Source: Amycolatopsis marina
GTDB taxonomy: Bacteria; Actinomycetota; Actinomycetes; Mycobacteriales; Pseudonocardiaceae
Assembly (NCBI RefSeq): GCF_900111885.1
Contig: NZ_FOKG01000028.1
Span: 1-64,000, forward strand
DNA: 64,000 bases
Direction of reading: 5' to 3'
Shown here: positions 17,855 through 26,743 of the stretch, one piece after another
Position numbering within the stretch: the first letter of the stretch is position 1
How the letters are laid out: each line of letters starts with the position of its first letter
Program-made: the position numbers and the translations under genes
Notes under the pieces: generated by a model
Seen by the model: the letters and a program-made list of their open reading frames with translations, nothing else
The model's database searches: none
What the model was told of the DNA's origin: nothing

Positions 17855-17903
17855 GCCCACGATTCTGCCTTGCGGAACGGATTTCGCGCAGCCGTAAGGC
17901 GGA

Positions 17904-18992
17904 TCAGCCCGGGCTCGCCATCGCTGACCGGGGCCGCGGCGCGCCCGGCGCAGGCGCTCCACACCCGCAGTCCGGGTGCGGCAACCAGGGACGGTGGTAC
18001 ACGGTGGCCTCGTAGGAATCGACTTCCAGCGTCGAGTTCCACACCGGCGGCATACCCTCGTTGTGACAGAGAACACGCAAAGCCTGCGTTGCGGCCAGCG
18101 AGGCCGTGGCCTGCACGGCCCCCAGGTCCGCCCGTCTGCTCTGCCCTGCGAGCTGGCTGGCGATCCTCGGCCAGCAGCTGTCCCGGTCGGTTCGATGCAG
18201 ATCCGCACAGCGCAGGCAACTGCTGCGTCCCGGCCACACCAGTGGGCCCACGATGCCGATCCCGTCGCGCACCTGCACCGGAAGGTGCGGCAGCCCGTCG
18301 GCGAGCAGGCCACGCACGACCTCAGGGGCGGGCACGATGGCGTCGGTGAGCAGCACGAGGTCCGGTGACCGTCGGTCGACGGACCGTCCCGCCCTGGTGT
18401 CTGGATTGGCCCTGAGTACGGCCTCGAGAATCGACCGGCGCCTCGGCCGGCCGATGTCGGTGTCCAGGTATCCGGAACCCAGCTCGTCGTTGCCCACGGT
18501 TCCCGCTGCCCTGACGTCGATGCGGCCGATGCCCGCTGTTGCCAGCAGGACGCTCACCGCGACGGCGAGCCGCCCTCCACCGTGCACGAGAACGCAGCAC
18601 TGCTCGCGCCGCACCGCGGCGTCGAAGCGGCTCAACCCGGCCCGCAGCGACCACAGTTCCGGTTCGGCCGCTGCCTTGCGGTGCCGGGCGGCCGGATATG
18701 CCTCCTCCACCAGTCCGCATTCGGTCAACCCGGTGAGGATCTCCCGCAGCCGTTCGCCGTGCACCGCTCCCGCGGCGTCCAGCAGCGTCCGAGTGCTGCG
18801 GCTGCCGTCCAAACCGCGAAGCAGGTCGATCAGGTTCGGTGGCAGTCCCTGTGCCACGACGGCGTGGCGTGGGTCCAGGCCGATCTGTATCTCGTCGGCC
18901 GCACGTTCGAGCACGTCAAGTCCTGGCAGTAGCCGAGGTCTGTGTGGAAGCTGTACGGAAATCCCTGCGGATGCGTGTTGGCCCATGTGCAC
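17904..18992 (-). CDS. E1/ThiF-like protein (ocin-ThiF / TOMM leader-binding type)
   Basis: This 362-aa protein has a leader-binding-like N-terminal part (residues ~15-100, including a winged helix LREILTGLTECGLVEEAY) and a Rossmann-like ThiF domain from ~130 on (VLVHGGGRLAVAVSVLLATAGIGRIDVRA). It also has a zinc-type Cys pair in CLRCADLHRTDRDSCW and a second, C-terminal Cys cluster (CGCG). This resembles E1-like proteins often annotated as cyclodehydratase or TOMM leader-binding domains. No YcaO enzyme or precursor peptide is nearby, so azole RiPP synthesis is not supported. Its constant location beside the ABC1 kinase suggests a different, shared role. Confidence 0.65.
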   Translation of the reverse strand: MHMGQHASAGISVQLPHRPRLLPGLDVLERAADEIQIGLDPRHAVVAQGLPPNLIDLLRGLDGSRSTRTLLDAAGAVHGERLREILTGLTECGLVEEAYPAARHRKAAAEPELWSLRAGLSRFDAAVRREQCCVLVHGGGRLAVAVSVLLATAGIGRIDVRAAGTVGNDELGSGYLDTDIGRPRRRSILEAVLRANPDTRAGRSVDRRSPDLVLLTDAIVPAPEVVRGLLADGLPHLPVQVRDGIGIVGPLVWPGRSSCLRCADLHRTDRDSCWPRIASQLAGQSRRADLGAVQATASLAATQALRVLCHNEGMPPVWNSTLEVDSYEATVYHRPWLPHPDCGCGAPAPGAPRPRSAMASPG

Positions 18993-19026
18993 ACTGTGAC
19001 CACCCCTCGCTAACCAGCGGCTAAGA

Positions 19027-19076
19027 ATCCGCTGAGTTGTCCACAGGACGCGATACTTGTGGACAACTCAGCGGAT
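19027..19076. promoter_or_regulatory. Inverted pair of perfect DnaA boxes in a 19-bp palindrome
   Basis: ATCCGCTGAGTTGTCCACA (19027-19045) is perfectly complementary to 19058-19076, separated by 12 nt. Each arm ends in a consensus TTGTCCACA DnaA box pointing inward. The element is the intergenic region between two divergent genes (E1-like and YgjP-like), so it could be a DnaA-bound operator or a titration site. Confidence 0.7.
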
Positions 19077-19126
19077 GCGCCCTGAGAGCCGATTGCGCTG
19101 TCGGTGCTTGCCCTTACGGTGGACTG

Positions 19127-19723
19127 GTGGCCGAAGCACGGGTGCCCTCACTGAGGAACCGGGATCAGCAAGTCAGTCCGGGGAGCTCCCCACAACCGAA
19201 GATCGAGGTGCGGCGCAGTGCACGAAGGCGGCGCACCGTCACCGCGTACCGCGACGGCGACACACTCGTCGTGATGATTCCAGCCAAGATGACCAGGAAG
19301 GAGGAGCAGCACTGGGTTGCGGAAATGCAGCGCAAGCTGCTGCGAAGTGAGAGCAAGCGAGCAGCGCCCCGCAGTTCCGACGCGGCGCTACTGGCGAGGT
19401 GCGCGACCCTCTCCGCGCGCTACCTCGACGACACGGTGGCACCGTCGAGTGTGCGCTGGGTGCCGCCGATGCGCACCCGGTGGGCCTCCTGCACGCCTGC
19501 CGACCGCACGATTCGGGTGAGCGAGCGGCTGCGCGAGGTGCCGGCCTGGGTGCTCGACTACGTGCTCGTGCACGAACTCGCGCACCTGCGCGAAGCAGGG
19601 CACAACGCACGGTTTTGGCGATTGGTCGGCAACTACCCGAAGACGGAGCGCGCGATCGGCTACCTCGAGGGGCTGTCCGCCGCGGCGGGCTTGGGTATCA
19701 CCGACGCCGACGACCTCGACTGA
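19127..19723 (+). CDS. YgjP-like (DUF45) metal-dependent hydrolase
   Basis: This ~198-aa protein ends in a zincin-type active site: VLVHELAHLREAGHNARFW contains HELAH plus a third His, followed by VGNYPKTERAIGYLEGL. Before it is the family region RWASCTPADRTIRVSERLREVP. This is the YgjP/SprT-like M48-type family, whose substrates are generally unknown. GTG at 19127 is preferred: the frame is open upstream, but that would put the inverted DnaA-box palindrome inside the gene. It is convergent with the DUF2342 metalloprotease gene. Confidence 0.82.
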   Translation: MAEARVPSLRNRDQQVSPGSSPQPKIEVRRSARRRRTVTAYRDGDTLVVMIPAKMTRKEEQHWVAEMQRKLLRSESKRAAPRSSDAALLARCATLSARYLDDTVAPSSVRWVPPMRTRWASCTPADRTIRVSERLREVPAWVLDYVLVHELAHLREAGHNARFWRLVGNYPKTERAIGYLEGLSAAAGLGITDADDLD

Positions 19724-19789
19724 GAAAAGCACGCCCGGCGCGCCTCGGCGGGCACTTGCCCGCCGAGGCCAGCCGAACAGCGGGGCCGC

Positions 19790-21211
19790 TCAGCCCTTGG
19801 CGTCGCCCTTGTCGTCCTCATCGCTGTTGCTGTCTTCGCTGCTGCCGCCGCTCTCCTGCGGGCCGGACTCACCGGACTGCTGCTCGGCGCGCTCGGTCCG
19901 CTCCAGTTCGGCCATCGGGTCGAACGTCTCCACGCTCTCGGGGCCGTCGCCGAGACGGTCGGCGAACTCCATCGGGTCGTCGAGGTCCTCGGCGGTCGGC
20001 AGAAGGTCGGGATGTGTCCAGATGCCGTCCCGGACCTCGGCGCCGTGCCGATCGCCCACGAGCTTCCACAGTGCCGAGGCCGCACGCATGCGCCTGGGCC
20101 GCAGCTCCAGGCCGACGAGAGTGGCGAACGTCTGCTCGGCGGGCCCGCCGGTGGCGCGGCGCCTGCGCAGGGTTTCCCGCAGCGCGTCGGCTCCCGGCAG
20201 CCGGTCGCCGACGGCCTCGGCCACGACCACGTCCACCCAGCCCTCGACCAGTGCGAGCAGGGTCTCCAGTCGAGTGAGCGCGACCTGCTGCTCCGGAGTC
20301 GTCTTTGGCTCCAGCAGGCCGGAGGACATCGCTTCCTCGATGCTGGCCGGGTTGGTGGGATCCACCTGGCCCGCGAGTTGCTCGAGTGCTGAGGTGTCGA
20401 CACTGATGCCGCTGGCGAACTCCTCGACCGTGGCCAGCAGTCGCTGTCGCAACCACGGCACATGGGCGAACAGCCGCTGGTGGGCTGCCTCGCGCGCGGC
20501 GATGAAGACGAGGACCTCGCTGCTGGGGCGCTCCAGCCCCTCGGTGAACTTCTCGATGTTCGCCGGCAGCAGGGCAGAGGTGTTGTCCGGTCCCAGCGGA
20601 AGCCCGACCTCGGAGGAGGTGAGCACCTCGGAAGCGAGTTCGGCGAGTGCGTTGCCCAGTTGCGAGCCGAACGCCATGCCGCCCATCTGGCCCACCATCG
20701 ACAGCAGTGGGCCCGCGGCCTGCTTCGCCTCTTCGGGGAGGGCCTGCACCCAGGCGCCGGACACCTGCTTGGCGACCGGATCGCAGAGACGCTGCCAGGT
20801 CGGCAGGGTCTTGGACACCCAGTCCCGTGCGGTCCACGCGACGGTGTTGTTCGCCCCCGCGGGCAGGATGGTGGCCGCGTCCAGCCACAGTTCGGCGAGG
20901 TGAGCGGCGTCGCGGACCGCGCTCTCCCCGGACTTCTCCTGCGACGAGAACCCCAGTGAGCTGCCGCGCGTGCCGGCCAGCCGCTGCTCCGCGATCTGCT
21001 TGGCCAGGTCGTAGTTCACCGGGCCGGTCGAGCTACCCGCCTGGCTGAGCATCTGCCCGAGTTGGCTGAGCATCTGCCCAAGCTGGTTGAAGGCCTCGGG
21101 ACCACCAGGGGGCTGCTGACCGCCGGACCCCGAGGACTTGTCGGAGTCGCGGTCGTTACCGCCACTGTCGCCGGGATCGGGGGGTCCGAAGCCGAACGGG
21201 GGATTGCTCAT
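19790..21211 (-). CDS. Zinc-dependent metalloprotease-like protein, DUF2342 family
   Basis: This 473-aa protein has a Pro/Gly/Ser-rich disordered N terminus (FGFGPPDPGDSGGND...), a glutamine-rich repeat QLGQMLSQLGQMLSQ, then the DUF2342 body with NIEKFTEGLERPSSEVLVF and REAAHQRLFAHVPWL, where a zincin-like helix would be. The C terminus is acidic (SNSDEDDKGD). The family is annotated as metalloprotease or F420-associated, with no biochemical proof known to me. The start ATG at 21211 follows AAGAAGT. The 5' region is built of repeated copies of this start (separate entry). Adjacency to the Lon/PDZ protease is conserved in actinobacteria. Confidence 0.8.
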   Translation of the reverse strand: MSNPPFGFGPPDPGDSGGNDRDSDKSSGSGGQQPPGGPEAFNQLGQMLSQLGQMLSQAGSSTGPVNYDLAKQIAEQRLAGTRGSSLGFSSQEKSGESAVRDAAHLAELWLDAATILPAGANNTVAWTARDWVSKTLPTWQRLCDPVAKQVSGAWVQALPEEAKQAAGPLLSMVGQMGGMAFGSQLGNALAELASEVLTSSEVGLPLGPDNTSALLPANIEKFTEGLERPSSEVLVFIAAREAAHQRLFAHVPWLRQRLLATVEEFASGISVDTSALEQLAGQVDPTNPASIEEAMSSGLLEPKTTPEQQVALTRLETLLALVEGWVDVVVAEAVGDRLPGADALRETLRRRRATGGPAEQTFATLVGLELRPRRMRAASALWKLVGDRHGAEVRDGIWTHPDLLPTAEDLDDPMEFADRLGDGPESVETFDPMAELERTERAEQQSGESGPQESGGSSEDSNSDEDDKGDAKG

Positions 21212-21392
21212 ACTTCTTGCCTCACTCGCCGGCGGGCTGCACATCGCTCAGTGCCGTACCCGACTCGCTCACGGTGCCGGTCGCTCATACTTCTTGCCTC
21301 ACTCGCCGGTCGCTCATATCTCTGCCTCACTCGCCGGCGGGCTGCACGTCGCTCGGTGCCATACCCATTCGTTCACGGTGCCGGTCGCTCAT
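21206..21392 (-). repeat. Tandemly repeated start region with upstream mini-ORFs
   Basis: Copies of one segment begin (plus strand) at 21206 (77 bp), 21283 (29 bp), 21312 (75 bp) and 21387 (partial), each opening with GCTCAT. On the minus strand each gives ATGAGC preceded by GTGAGGCAAGAAGT or a variant. This creates mini-ORFs of 21 aa (21392-21327), 10 aa (21317-21285) and 26 aa (21288-21208). The last two each end in a TGA that overlaps the next ATG, finally the metalloprotease start at 21211. The repeats are imperfect, so the duplication is not recent. Confidence 0.8.
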
Positions 21393-21551
21393 AGCACCAC
21401 CGTACGCGGTACGCCAGATGGAGGTCGCCGTCGCAGCCCGGGGTTCGCCCTGAGCCGAACCCTGATTGTTACCGCGGGCGCGACTCGCGGCCGCGCCGTA
21501 CGGCGTGGGCTGCCCGGCCCGGCCTGCGCTGTCACCGTACGCTGTTGCGCT

Positions 21552-22715
21552 GTGAGCGAGTCCCGTGACAAGGCCGACGGAAACACGCAGGCAAGCACGC
21601 CCTCGATCGGGTTCCCGGCGCCGCCGGTGAGTGTGCGGCCGAGCAGTACCGGCGAAACCGCCGACGACGATTCCGGTGGCACACGGCTGACGAGGCGCGG
21701 CTGGACCCTCGTGGTCAGCGGCGTGCTCGTAGTCGCCTTCGCCCTGCTGGGAACCTTCGTCCAAGTGCCGTACGTGGCGCTCGGGCCCGGTCCCACCTAC
21801 GACACGATCGGGCTGGACGACGGAAAGCCCGTGGTCAACGTCGCTGGGGAGGAGACCTATCCGACCGAGGGCGAGCTCCGCATGACGACCGTGTCGTTGA
21901 ACGACGAGGTCACCCTGTTCGGAGCACTCGGTCTGTGGGCCAGCGGCCGGTACGCGCTCGCCCCGCGGGAGGACTACTTCAAGCCGGGGGAGACCGACGA
22001 AGAGGTCAAGCGGGAGAACGTCAAACAGTTCCAGGACTCGCAGAGCAACGCCGAGGTCGCCGCACTGCGCAGGCTCGGCCACCCGGTGAAGGTGCTCGCC
22101 AAGGAAGTGGTGTCGGGCAGCCCGGCGGACCACGTGCTCGCGGCGGGTGACGAGCTGCTGATGGTCAACGGGAAGAAGATCACCAAGGAGGAGGACGTCC
22201 GCGCGGCTCTCGAGGGCACCCGCCCTGGCGAGACCATCTCGCTGACGTTCCAGCACGATGGACAGCCCGAGCGCACCGAGTCGGTGACGCTGGCCCAGCA
22301 CGAGGACCCCGATCAGGAACAGGGGTTCATCGGCCTGGTCCCGATCGACCGTGCCGACGTCCCGTTCAACATAGACATCTCCCTCGAGGACGTCGGCGGA
22401 CCGTCCGCGGGCCTCATCTTCGCCCTCGCGATCACCGATCGGCTGACGCCCGGTTCACTGGTCGGTGGCGAGCACATCGCGGGCACCGGCGAGATCACCG
22501 AGAAGGGCGCGGTGGGCCCGATCGGCGGCATCTCGTTCAAGGTGGTGGCGGCGAAGGAAGCGGGCGCGACGACCTTCCTGGTCCCGGAAGCCAACTGCGC
22601 CGAAGCGGCCGCGGCCGCACCGGACGGTCTCAACCTCGTCAAGGTGGGCGACCTCGACGGTGCGCTCAGCGCACTCGAGGACCTCAGGGAGGGCAGGCAG
22701 GCGCCGTCCTGCTGA
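21552..22715 (+). CDS. Membrane-anchored Lon-like protease with PDZ domain
   Basis: This 387-aa protein has a ~50-residue disordered cytoplasmic start, one TM (VVSGVLVVAFALLGTFV), and an extracytoplasmic part with a PDZ domain (VVSGSPADHVLAAGDELLMVNGKKI). It ends in a Lon-type Ser/Lys catalytic domain (Ser in VGGPSAGLIFAL, Lys in ISFKVVAAKEAG). This is the YlbL family (mycobacterial homologue beside the DUF2342 gene). GTG at 21552 is the start that keeps the disordered tail short. It is divergent from the metalloprotease gene. It would process or degrade membrane or envelope proteins. Confidence 0.9.
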   Translation: MSESRDKADGNTQASTPSIGFPAPPVSVRPSSTGETADDDSGGTRLTRRGWTLVVSGVLVVAFALLGTFVQVPYVALGPGPTYDTIGLDDGKPVVNVAGEETYPTEGELRMTTVSLNDEVTLFGALGLWASGRYALAPREDYFKPGETDEEVKRENVKQFQDSQSNAEVAALRRLGHPVKVLAKEVVSGSPADHVLAAGDELLMVNGKKITKEEDVRAALEGTRPGETISLTFQHDGQPERTESVTLAQHEDPDQEQGFIGLVPIDRADVPFNIDISLEDVGGPSAGLIFALAITDRLTPGSLVGGEHIAGTGEITEKGAVGPIGGISFKVVAAKEAGATTFLVPEANCAEAAAAAPDGLNLVKVGDLDGALSALEDLREGRQAPSC

Positions 22716-22723
22716 GCGCCCGG

Positions 22724-23290
22724 CTACGGCGCGAAGGTCGCCTTCAATGCGTCCACGAGATTGGGCGCCAGTTCGGGATGCTCGATGATCTCATCGACAC
22801 TGTCCCCTTCGCCCAGACCACGCAGCCGCATCACGCAGGCGGCACTGCCGTCGCGCAGCACGGCGGCCACGAGCCTGGCCTCGGTGCGCCTCGGATGGTC
22901 GGCAGCGGCCTGCCGCAGCCGCTGAGCGTCGTCATCACCGTGGCCGCCTCCGGGCAGTTCCTCTTCCGCGTCCGGGGGGAGCACGATGATCTCCTGCGCC
23001 AGCGCGCATCCGTGCACCGCCTCGGGCCACGCGATCCGCCCGAGTGCCTCGGCGAGGTCGCCCTCCGGAAGCTCGTCCTGTGCGACGGGTGTCAGCGGTG
23101 ACGCCGCATCCAGTTGCGCGGCGAGTTCGGGCTGTTGGCTGAGCAGCTCGGCCGTGGGAACCAGGGCGAACAACTGGGGCGCCTGATCCCAACCCGCCGA
23201 GCCCACGAAGTCCTCGACTTCGCGGGCCAGCGCGGCCACACTCGGTTGCATCGACTGGTTCACTTCTGCCTGCTGTTCGCTGTCTGGCAT
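22724..23290 (-). CDS. PPA1309-family protein
   Basis: This 188-aa soluble acidic protein matches the actinobacterial PPA1309 family by its VEDFVGSAGWDQAPQLFALVPT start, WPEAVHGCALAQEIIVLPP in the centre and RLVAAVLRDGSAACVMRLRG near the end. No function is established. It lies between the Lon/PDZ and UPF0182 genes, the same order seen in other actinobacteria, and is transcribed opposite to both. The start ATG at 23290 precedes PDSEQQAEVNQ. Confidence 0.8.
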   Translation of the reverse strand: MPDSEQQAEVNQSMQPSVAALAREVEDFVGSAGWDQAPQLFALVPTAELLSQQPELAAQLDAASPLTPVAQDELPEGDLAEALGRIAWPEAVHGCALAQEIIVLPPDAEEELPGGGHGDDDAQRLRQAAADHPRRTEARLVAAVLRDGSAACVMRLRGLGEGDSVDEIIEHPELAPNLVDALKATFAP

Positions 23291-23452
23291 GGCGACATCG
23301 TGGCAGGAACGACCCGGCCATGCCGCACCCGAGTCCGATTTGAGAGGCTTTACTCGGAACTCTGGTACGAATCCGTAGAGTTAAGTAATCAGGGGACGCT
23401 CGCTGAGGCCCGCGCCCCCACGAAGTAGATCACGACATCTGGAGCGTGTGCA

Positions 23453-26407
23453 GTGGCCACTCGGCCCCCCGTGAGCTTACCGAAGCTGTCCCGGCGCAGC
23501 CGACTCCTGCTGATCCTTGGCGGAGTGGTCGTACTGGCGTTGTTGCTCGGCGCCCGGCTGCTCGACACCTACGTGGACTGGCTGTGGTTCGGTGAAGTAG
23601 GAGCACGTGGCGTGTTCACCACAGTGGTGATCACCCGAGTCGTGCTGTTCTTCGCCGTCGCGGCGTTGGTCGGCGGTTTGGTGGCGCTGAGCCTGTGGAT
23701 CGCCTACCGAACCCGCCCGGTCTTCGTCCCGGTCTCCGGCGCGGACGATCCGGTCGCCCGATATCGGACGACAGTGGTGAGCCGGATCCGGTTGTTCGGC
23801 ATCGGTATTCCGGTGCTGGTGGGACTGATCGCCGGCGCGAGTGCCCAGAACGACTGGGAGCGGGTGCGGTTGTTCTTCAACGGCACCAGCTTCGGGCAGA
23901 CGGACCCCGAGTTCGGTTTGGACATCGGCTTCTACGCGTTCAGCCTTCCGTTCTACAACTGGATCATCGGCTGGCTGTTCGTCGCGGTCGTCGTGTCCTT
24001 CCTCGCCGCGCTCGGCGCGCACTATCTCTTCGGTGGCATCCGGCTCGCGGGCAAGGGCGGAACGATTGCCGGCCCAGCCCGGGTGCAGCTGGCGATTCTC
24101 GTCGGTGTGTTCGTACTGCTGAAGGCGGTCGAGTACTTCTTCGACCGCTACAACCTGCTGATGTCGGACGGCAACGAGCTGTTCACCGGCGCCACCTACA
24201 CCGACCTCGCCGCAAGGCTGCCTGCCAAGTGGATCCTGCTCTGCATCTCGCTGTTCGTCGCGATCGCCTTCTTCGTCGGCGCGTTCCTGCGTAACGTCCA
24301 GCTGCCCGCGATCGCGCTCGTGCTGCTGCTGCTGTCCGGCATTCTGGTCGGGGTCGCCTGGCCCGCCGTGCTCGAGCAGTTCGAGGTCAAGCCGAACGCC
24401 ATCGAGAAGGAGTCCGAATCCATCCAGCGGAACATGGACGCCACGCGAGCGGCGTTCGGTCTGCAGGACGTCAAATACGAGGACTATTCGGGGACAACCG
24501 AGGCCTCGCCCGAGGAGGTGCGGTCGGAGACCGGCACCATCTCCAACATCCGGCTGCTCGACCCCGGCGTGCTCGAACCGACCTTCACCCAGCGTGTCGG
24601 CCGGGAGAACTTCTACGGCTTCTCGGAGAAGCTGGACATCGACCGGTACGAGGTCGACGGCGAGTTGCAGGACTACATCGTGGCCGCGAAGGAGATCAAG
24701 ACCAGCGGTCTCGCGGAGAACCAGCGCAGCTGGATCAACCGGCATCTTCGCTACACCCACGGAAACGGCTTCGTCGCCGCACCGGCCAACACCATCGACC
24801 GGGCCGTCGAGGGTGCGGACAGCGAGGGTGGCTACCCCGTCGCCGGAACCAGTGACACGCAGAACCCCACTGGCGCACAGGGCATCGAGGTCACCGAGCC
24901 GCGGATCTACTACGGCGAGCTGACGACGGACTACGCCATCGTCGGTGGTCAGGAAGGCCAGGCGCCCGGCGAGTACGACACCGCCAGTGACAGCAGCTAC
25001 CTCTACACCGGCGAGGGCGGTGTGCCGATCGACAACTGGTTCAACCGCCTGGTGTTCGCCGCCAAGGAGGGCGAGCGCAACATCCTCTTCTCCGACGCCA
25101 TCAGCGAAGGCTCGAAGATGATGTACAACCGCGACCCTCGCGATCGGGTCGAAAAGGTGGCTCCGTGGCTGACCGTCGACGGTGACCCCTACCCCGCGGT
25201 GATCGACGGGAAGATCAAGTGGATTGTGGACGGTTACACCACGATCAACAACTACCCGTACGCCCAGCAGACGGCGCTGGACGACGCGACGCAGGACTCC
25301 CTGTCCGGAGTCGCCCGGCAGCAGCCGGAGACGATCAACTACATCCGGAACTCGGTGAAGGCCACCGTTGACGCGTTCGACGGCACGGTCAGCCTGTACT
25401 CCCTCGACGACGAGGAGCCGGTGCTGAAGGCGTGGCGGAACGTCTTCCCCGGCGTCGTGAAGCCGACCTCGGAGATCACGCCGGAGCTGCGGGCGCACTT
25501 CCGCTACCCGGAGGACATGTTCAAGGTTCAGCGGGAACTGCTCACCAAGTACCACGTGCAGAACCCGAGGGAGTTCTACAGCACCGAGACGTTCTGGGAC
25601 GTTCCGGTCGACCCGACCCAGGATGGCGCGGCCGACCCGAACGCCGCCGCATCGGGGCCGAACCAGCCCGCCTACTACCTGCTTGCCGAAGCACCGGGGC
25701 AGGACAGCCCGACCTTCCAGATCACCAGTTCGCTCACGCCACTGCGACGGCAGTATCTGGCAGCGTGGGTCTCGGTGTCCTCCGACCCCGAGGACTACGG
25801 CACGATGCGGGTGCTGCGGCTGCCCACAGGCGGCGATGCGGGCAGTCAGGTAGAGGGCCCCGTGCAGGTACAGAACCGGTTCCAGAGTGACCCGCGGGTC
25901 GCGCAGGAGCGGACCCTGTTCAACAACCCGCAGATCAACGTGATCTACGGAAACCTGTTGACACTGCCCGTCGCGGGCGGGTTCCTCTACGTGGAACCGG
26001 TCTACATCCGCCAGAAGAACGAGAACAGCTACCCGCAGCTGGCCCGCGTACTCGTGTCCTACGGGGGCAAGATCGGTTTCTCCTCGACCTTGAGCGGAGC
26101 GCTGGACCAGGTCTTCGGCGAGGGCACAGGGGACGTTGCCACCGGCCCGGAACAGGGTGGTGTTCCTGACACCACACCGGACGAGAACGAGGACACGCCA
26201 CCTCCGGAGACCGATAACCAGGGCACTCCGCCCGCCGACGGGGAGCCGGGCGGCACCGAGCTGGACCAAGCCACGGCCGACATCCAGGCGGCGCTGACGA
26301 AGCTGAAGAACGCTCAGCAGTCCGGTGACTTCGACGCACAGGGTGCCGCACTGGCCGAGTTGGACGCGGCAGCCCGGCGCTGGGAAGAAGCGCAGGGCGG
26401 CGGATGA
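23453..26407 (+). CDS. UPF0182-family large membrane protein
   Basis: This 984-aa protein has seven hydrophobic segments in the first ~315 residues, then a large extracytoplasmic domain (residues ~330-900; conserved pieces include QRSWINRHLRYTHGNG and RIYYGELTTDYAIVG). The C terminus is acidic and Pro-rich with a final helix (AALTKLKNAQQSGDFDAQ). The length and order fit UPF0182, conserved in actinobacteria and cyanobacteria, with unknown function. GTG at 23453 follows the motif-poor gap after the PPA1309 gene. It is the last gene of the block shared with mycobacteria. Confidence 0.93.
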   Translation: MATRPPVSLPKLSRRSRLLLILGGVVVLALLLGARLLDTYVDWLWFGEVGARGVFTTVVITRVVLFFAVAALVGGLVALSLWIAYRTRPVFVPVSGADDPVARYRTTVVSRIRLFGIGIPVLVGLIAGASAQNDWERVRLFFNGTSFGQTDPEFGLDIGFYAFSLPFYNWIIGWLFVAVVVSFLAALGAHYLFGGIRLAGKGGTIAGPARVQLAILVGVFVLLKAVEYFFDRYNLLMSDGNELFTGATYTDLAARLPAKWILLCISLFVAIAFFVGAFLRNVQLPAIALVLLLLSGILVGVAWPAVLEQFEVKPNAIEKESESIQRNMDATRAAFGLQDVKYEDYSGTTEASPEEVRSETGTISNIRLLDPGVLEPTFTQRVGRENFYGFSEKLDIDRYEVDGELQDYIVAAKEIKTSGLAENQRSWINRHLRYTHGNGFVAAPANTIDRAVEGADSEGGYPVAGTSDTQNPTGAQGIEVTEPRIYYGELTTDYAIVGGQEGQAPGEYDTASDSSYLYTGEGGVPIDNWFNRLVFAAKEGERNILFSDAISEGSKMMYNRDPRDRVEKVAPWLTVDGDPYPAVIDGKIKWIVDGYTTINNYPYAQQTALDDATQDSLSGVARQQPETINYIRNSVKATVDAFDGTVSLYSLDDEEPVLKAWRNVFPGVVKPTSEITPELRAHFRYPEDMFKVQRELLTKYHVQNPREFYSTETFWDVPVDPTQDGAADPNAAASGPNQPAYYLLAEAPGQDSPTFQITSSLTPLRRQYLAAWVSVSSDPEDYGTMRVLRLPTGGDAGSQVEGPVQVQNRFQSDPRVAQERTLFNNPQINVIYGNLLTLPVAGGFLYVEPVYIRQKNENSYPQLARVLVSYGGKIGFSSTLSGALDQVFGEGTGDVATGPEQGGVPDTTPDENEDTPPPETDNQGTPPADGEPGGTELDQATADIQAALTKLKNAQQSGDFDAQGAALAELDAAARRWEEAQGGG

Positions 26408-26475
26408 GCCGCGTCACGTGAGTGACACCCACTTTGCGTCCCCGGTAAACGGGGGCGTAAGGTGGGTTTCACCAA

Positions 26476-26549
26476 CGCGGGGTGGAGCAGTTCGGTAGCT
26501 CGCTGGGCTCATAACCCAGAGGTCGCAGGTTCAAATCCTGTCCCCGCTA
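26476..26549 (+). tRNA. Initiator tRNA-Met (CAU), copy 1
   Basis: This 74-nt cloverleaf has acceptor CGCGGGG / CCCCGC with an unpaired first base (C1 against U72), an initiator hallmark. The anticodon arm has three consecutive G-C pairs (TGGG CTCATAA CCCA), and the T arm is GCAGGTTCAAATCCTGT. The anticodon is CAT. The full CCA is not encoded. It is followed by a terminator at 26559. Confidence 0.95.
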
Positions 26550-26558
26550 CAGAGGTAG

Positions 26559-26600
26559 GAGGCCCGTGCCTGCGGAAAACGCAGGGCGGGCCTCTTTCGT
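26559..26600 (+). terminator. Terminator after initiator tRNA copy 1
   Basis: GAGGCCCGTGCCTGC pairs with GCAGGGCGGGCCTC around a 7-nt loop, followed by TTTCGT. It begins about 10 nt after the tRNA. Confidence 0.8.
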
Positions 26601-26603
26601 ATT

Positions 26604-26690
26604 GCCCTGGGGGCGCAGCCCCCAGACCCCGTCCTGAGGGGCTCCGTCCCCCGGATCCCCTTGTTGGGGGCTTCGCCCCCTTGCCCCCCC
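26604..26690. repeat. GC-rich hairpin repeats between the two initiator tRNAs
   Basis: CTGGGGGCGCAGCCCCCAG (26607-26625) and GGGGGCTTCGCCCCC (26666-26680) are self-complementary hairpins of a type scattered through actinobacterial intergenic DNA. No gene is seen here. Confidence 0.5.
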
Positions 26691-26743
26691 GGTGGCTGGG
26701 CGCGATTGCCGGTGATGGTTCCGGGGGTTAGTGGGGGGCGGTG

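Noticed and set aside
16505-18992. Azole/thiazole RiPP cluster based on the ThiF-like gene
   Set aside because: There is no YcaO protein, dehydrogenase or precursor peptide in the neighbourhood; the same gene order is housekeeping in other actinobacteria.
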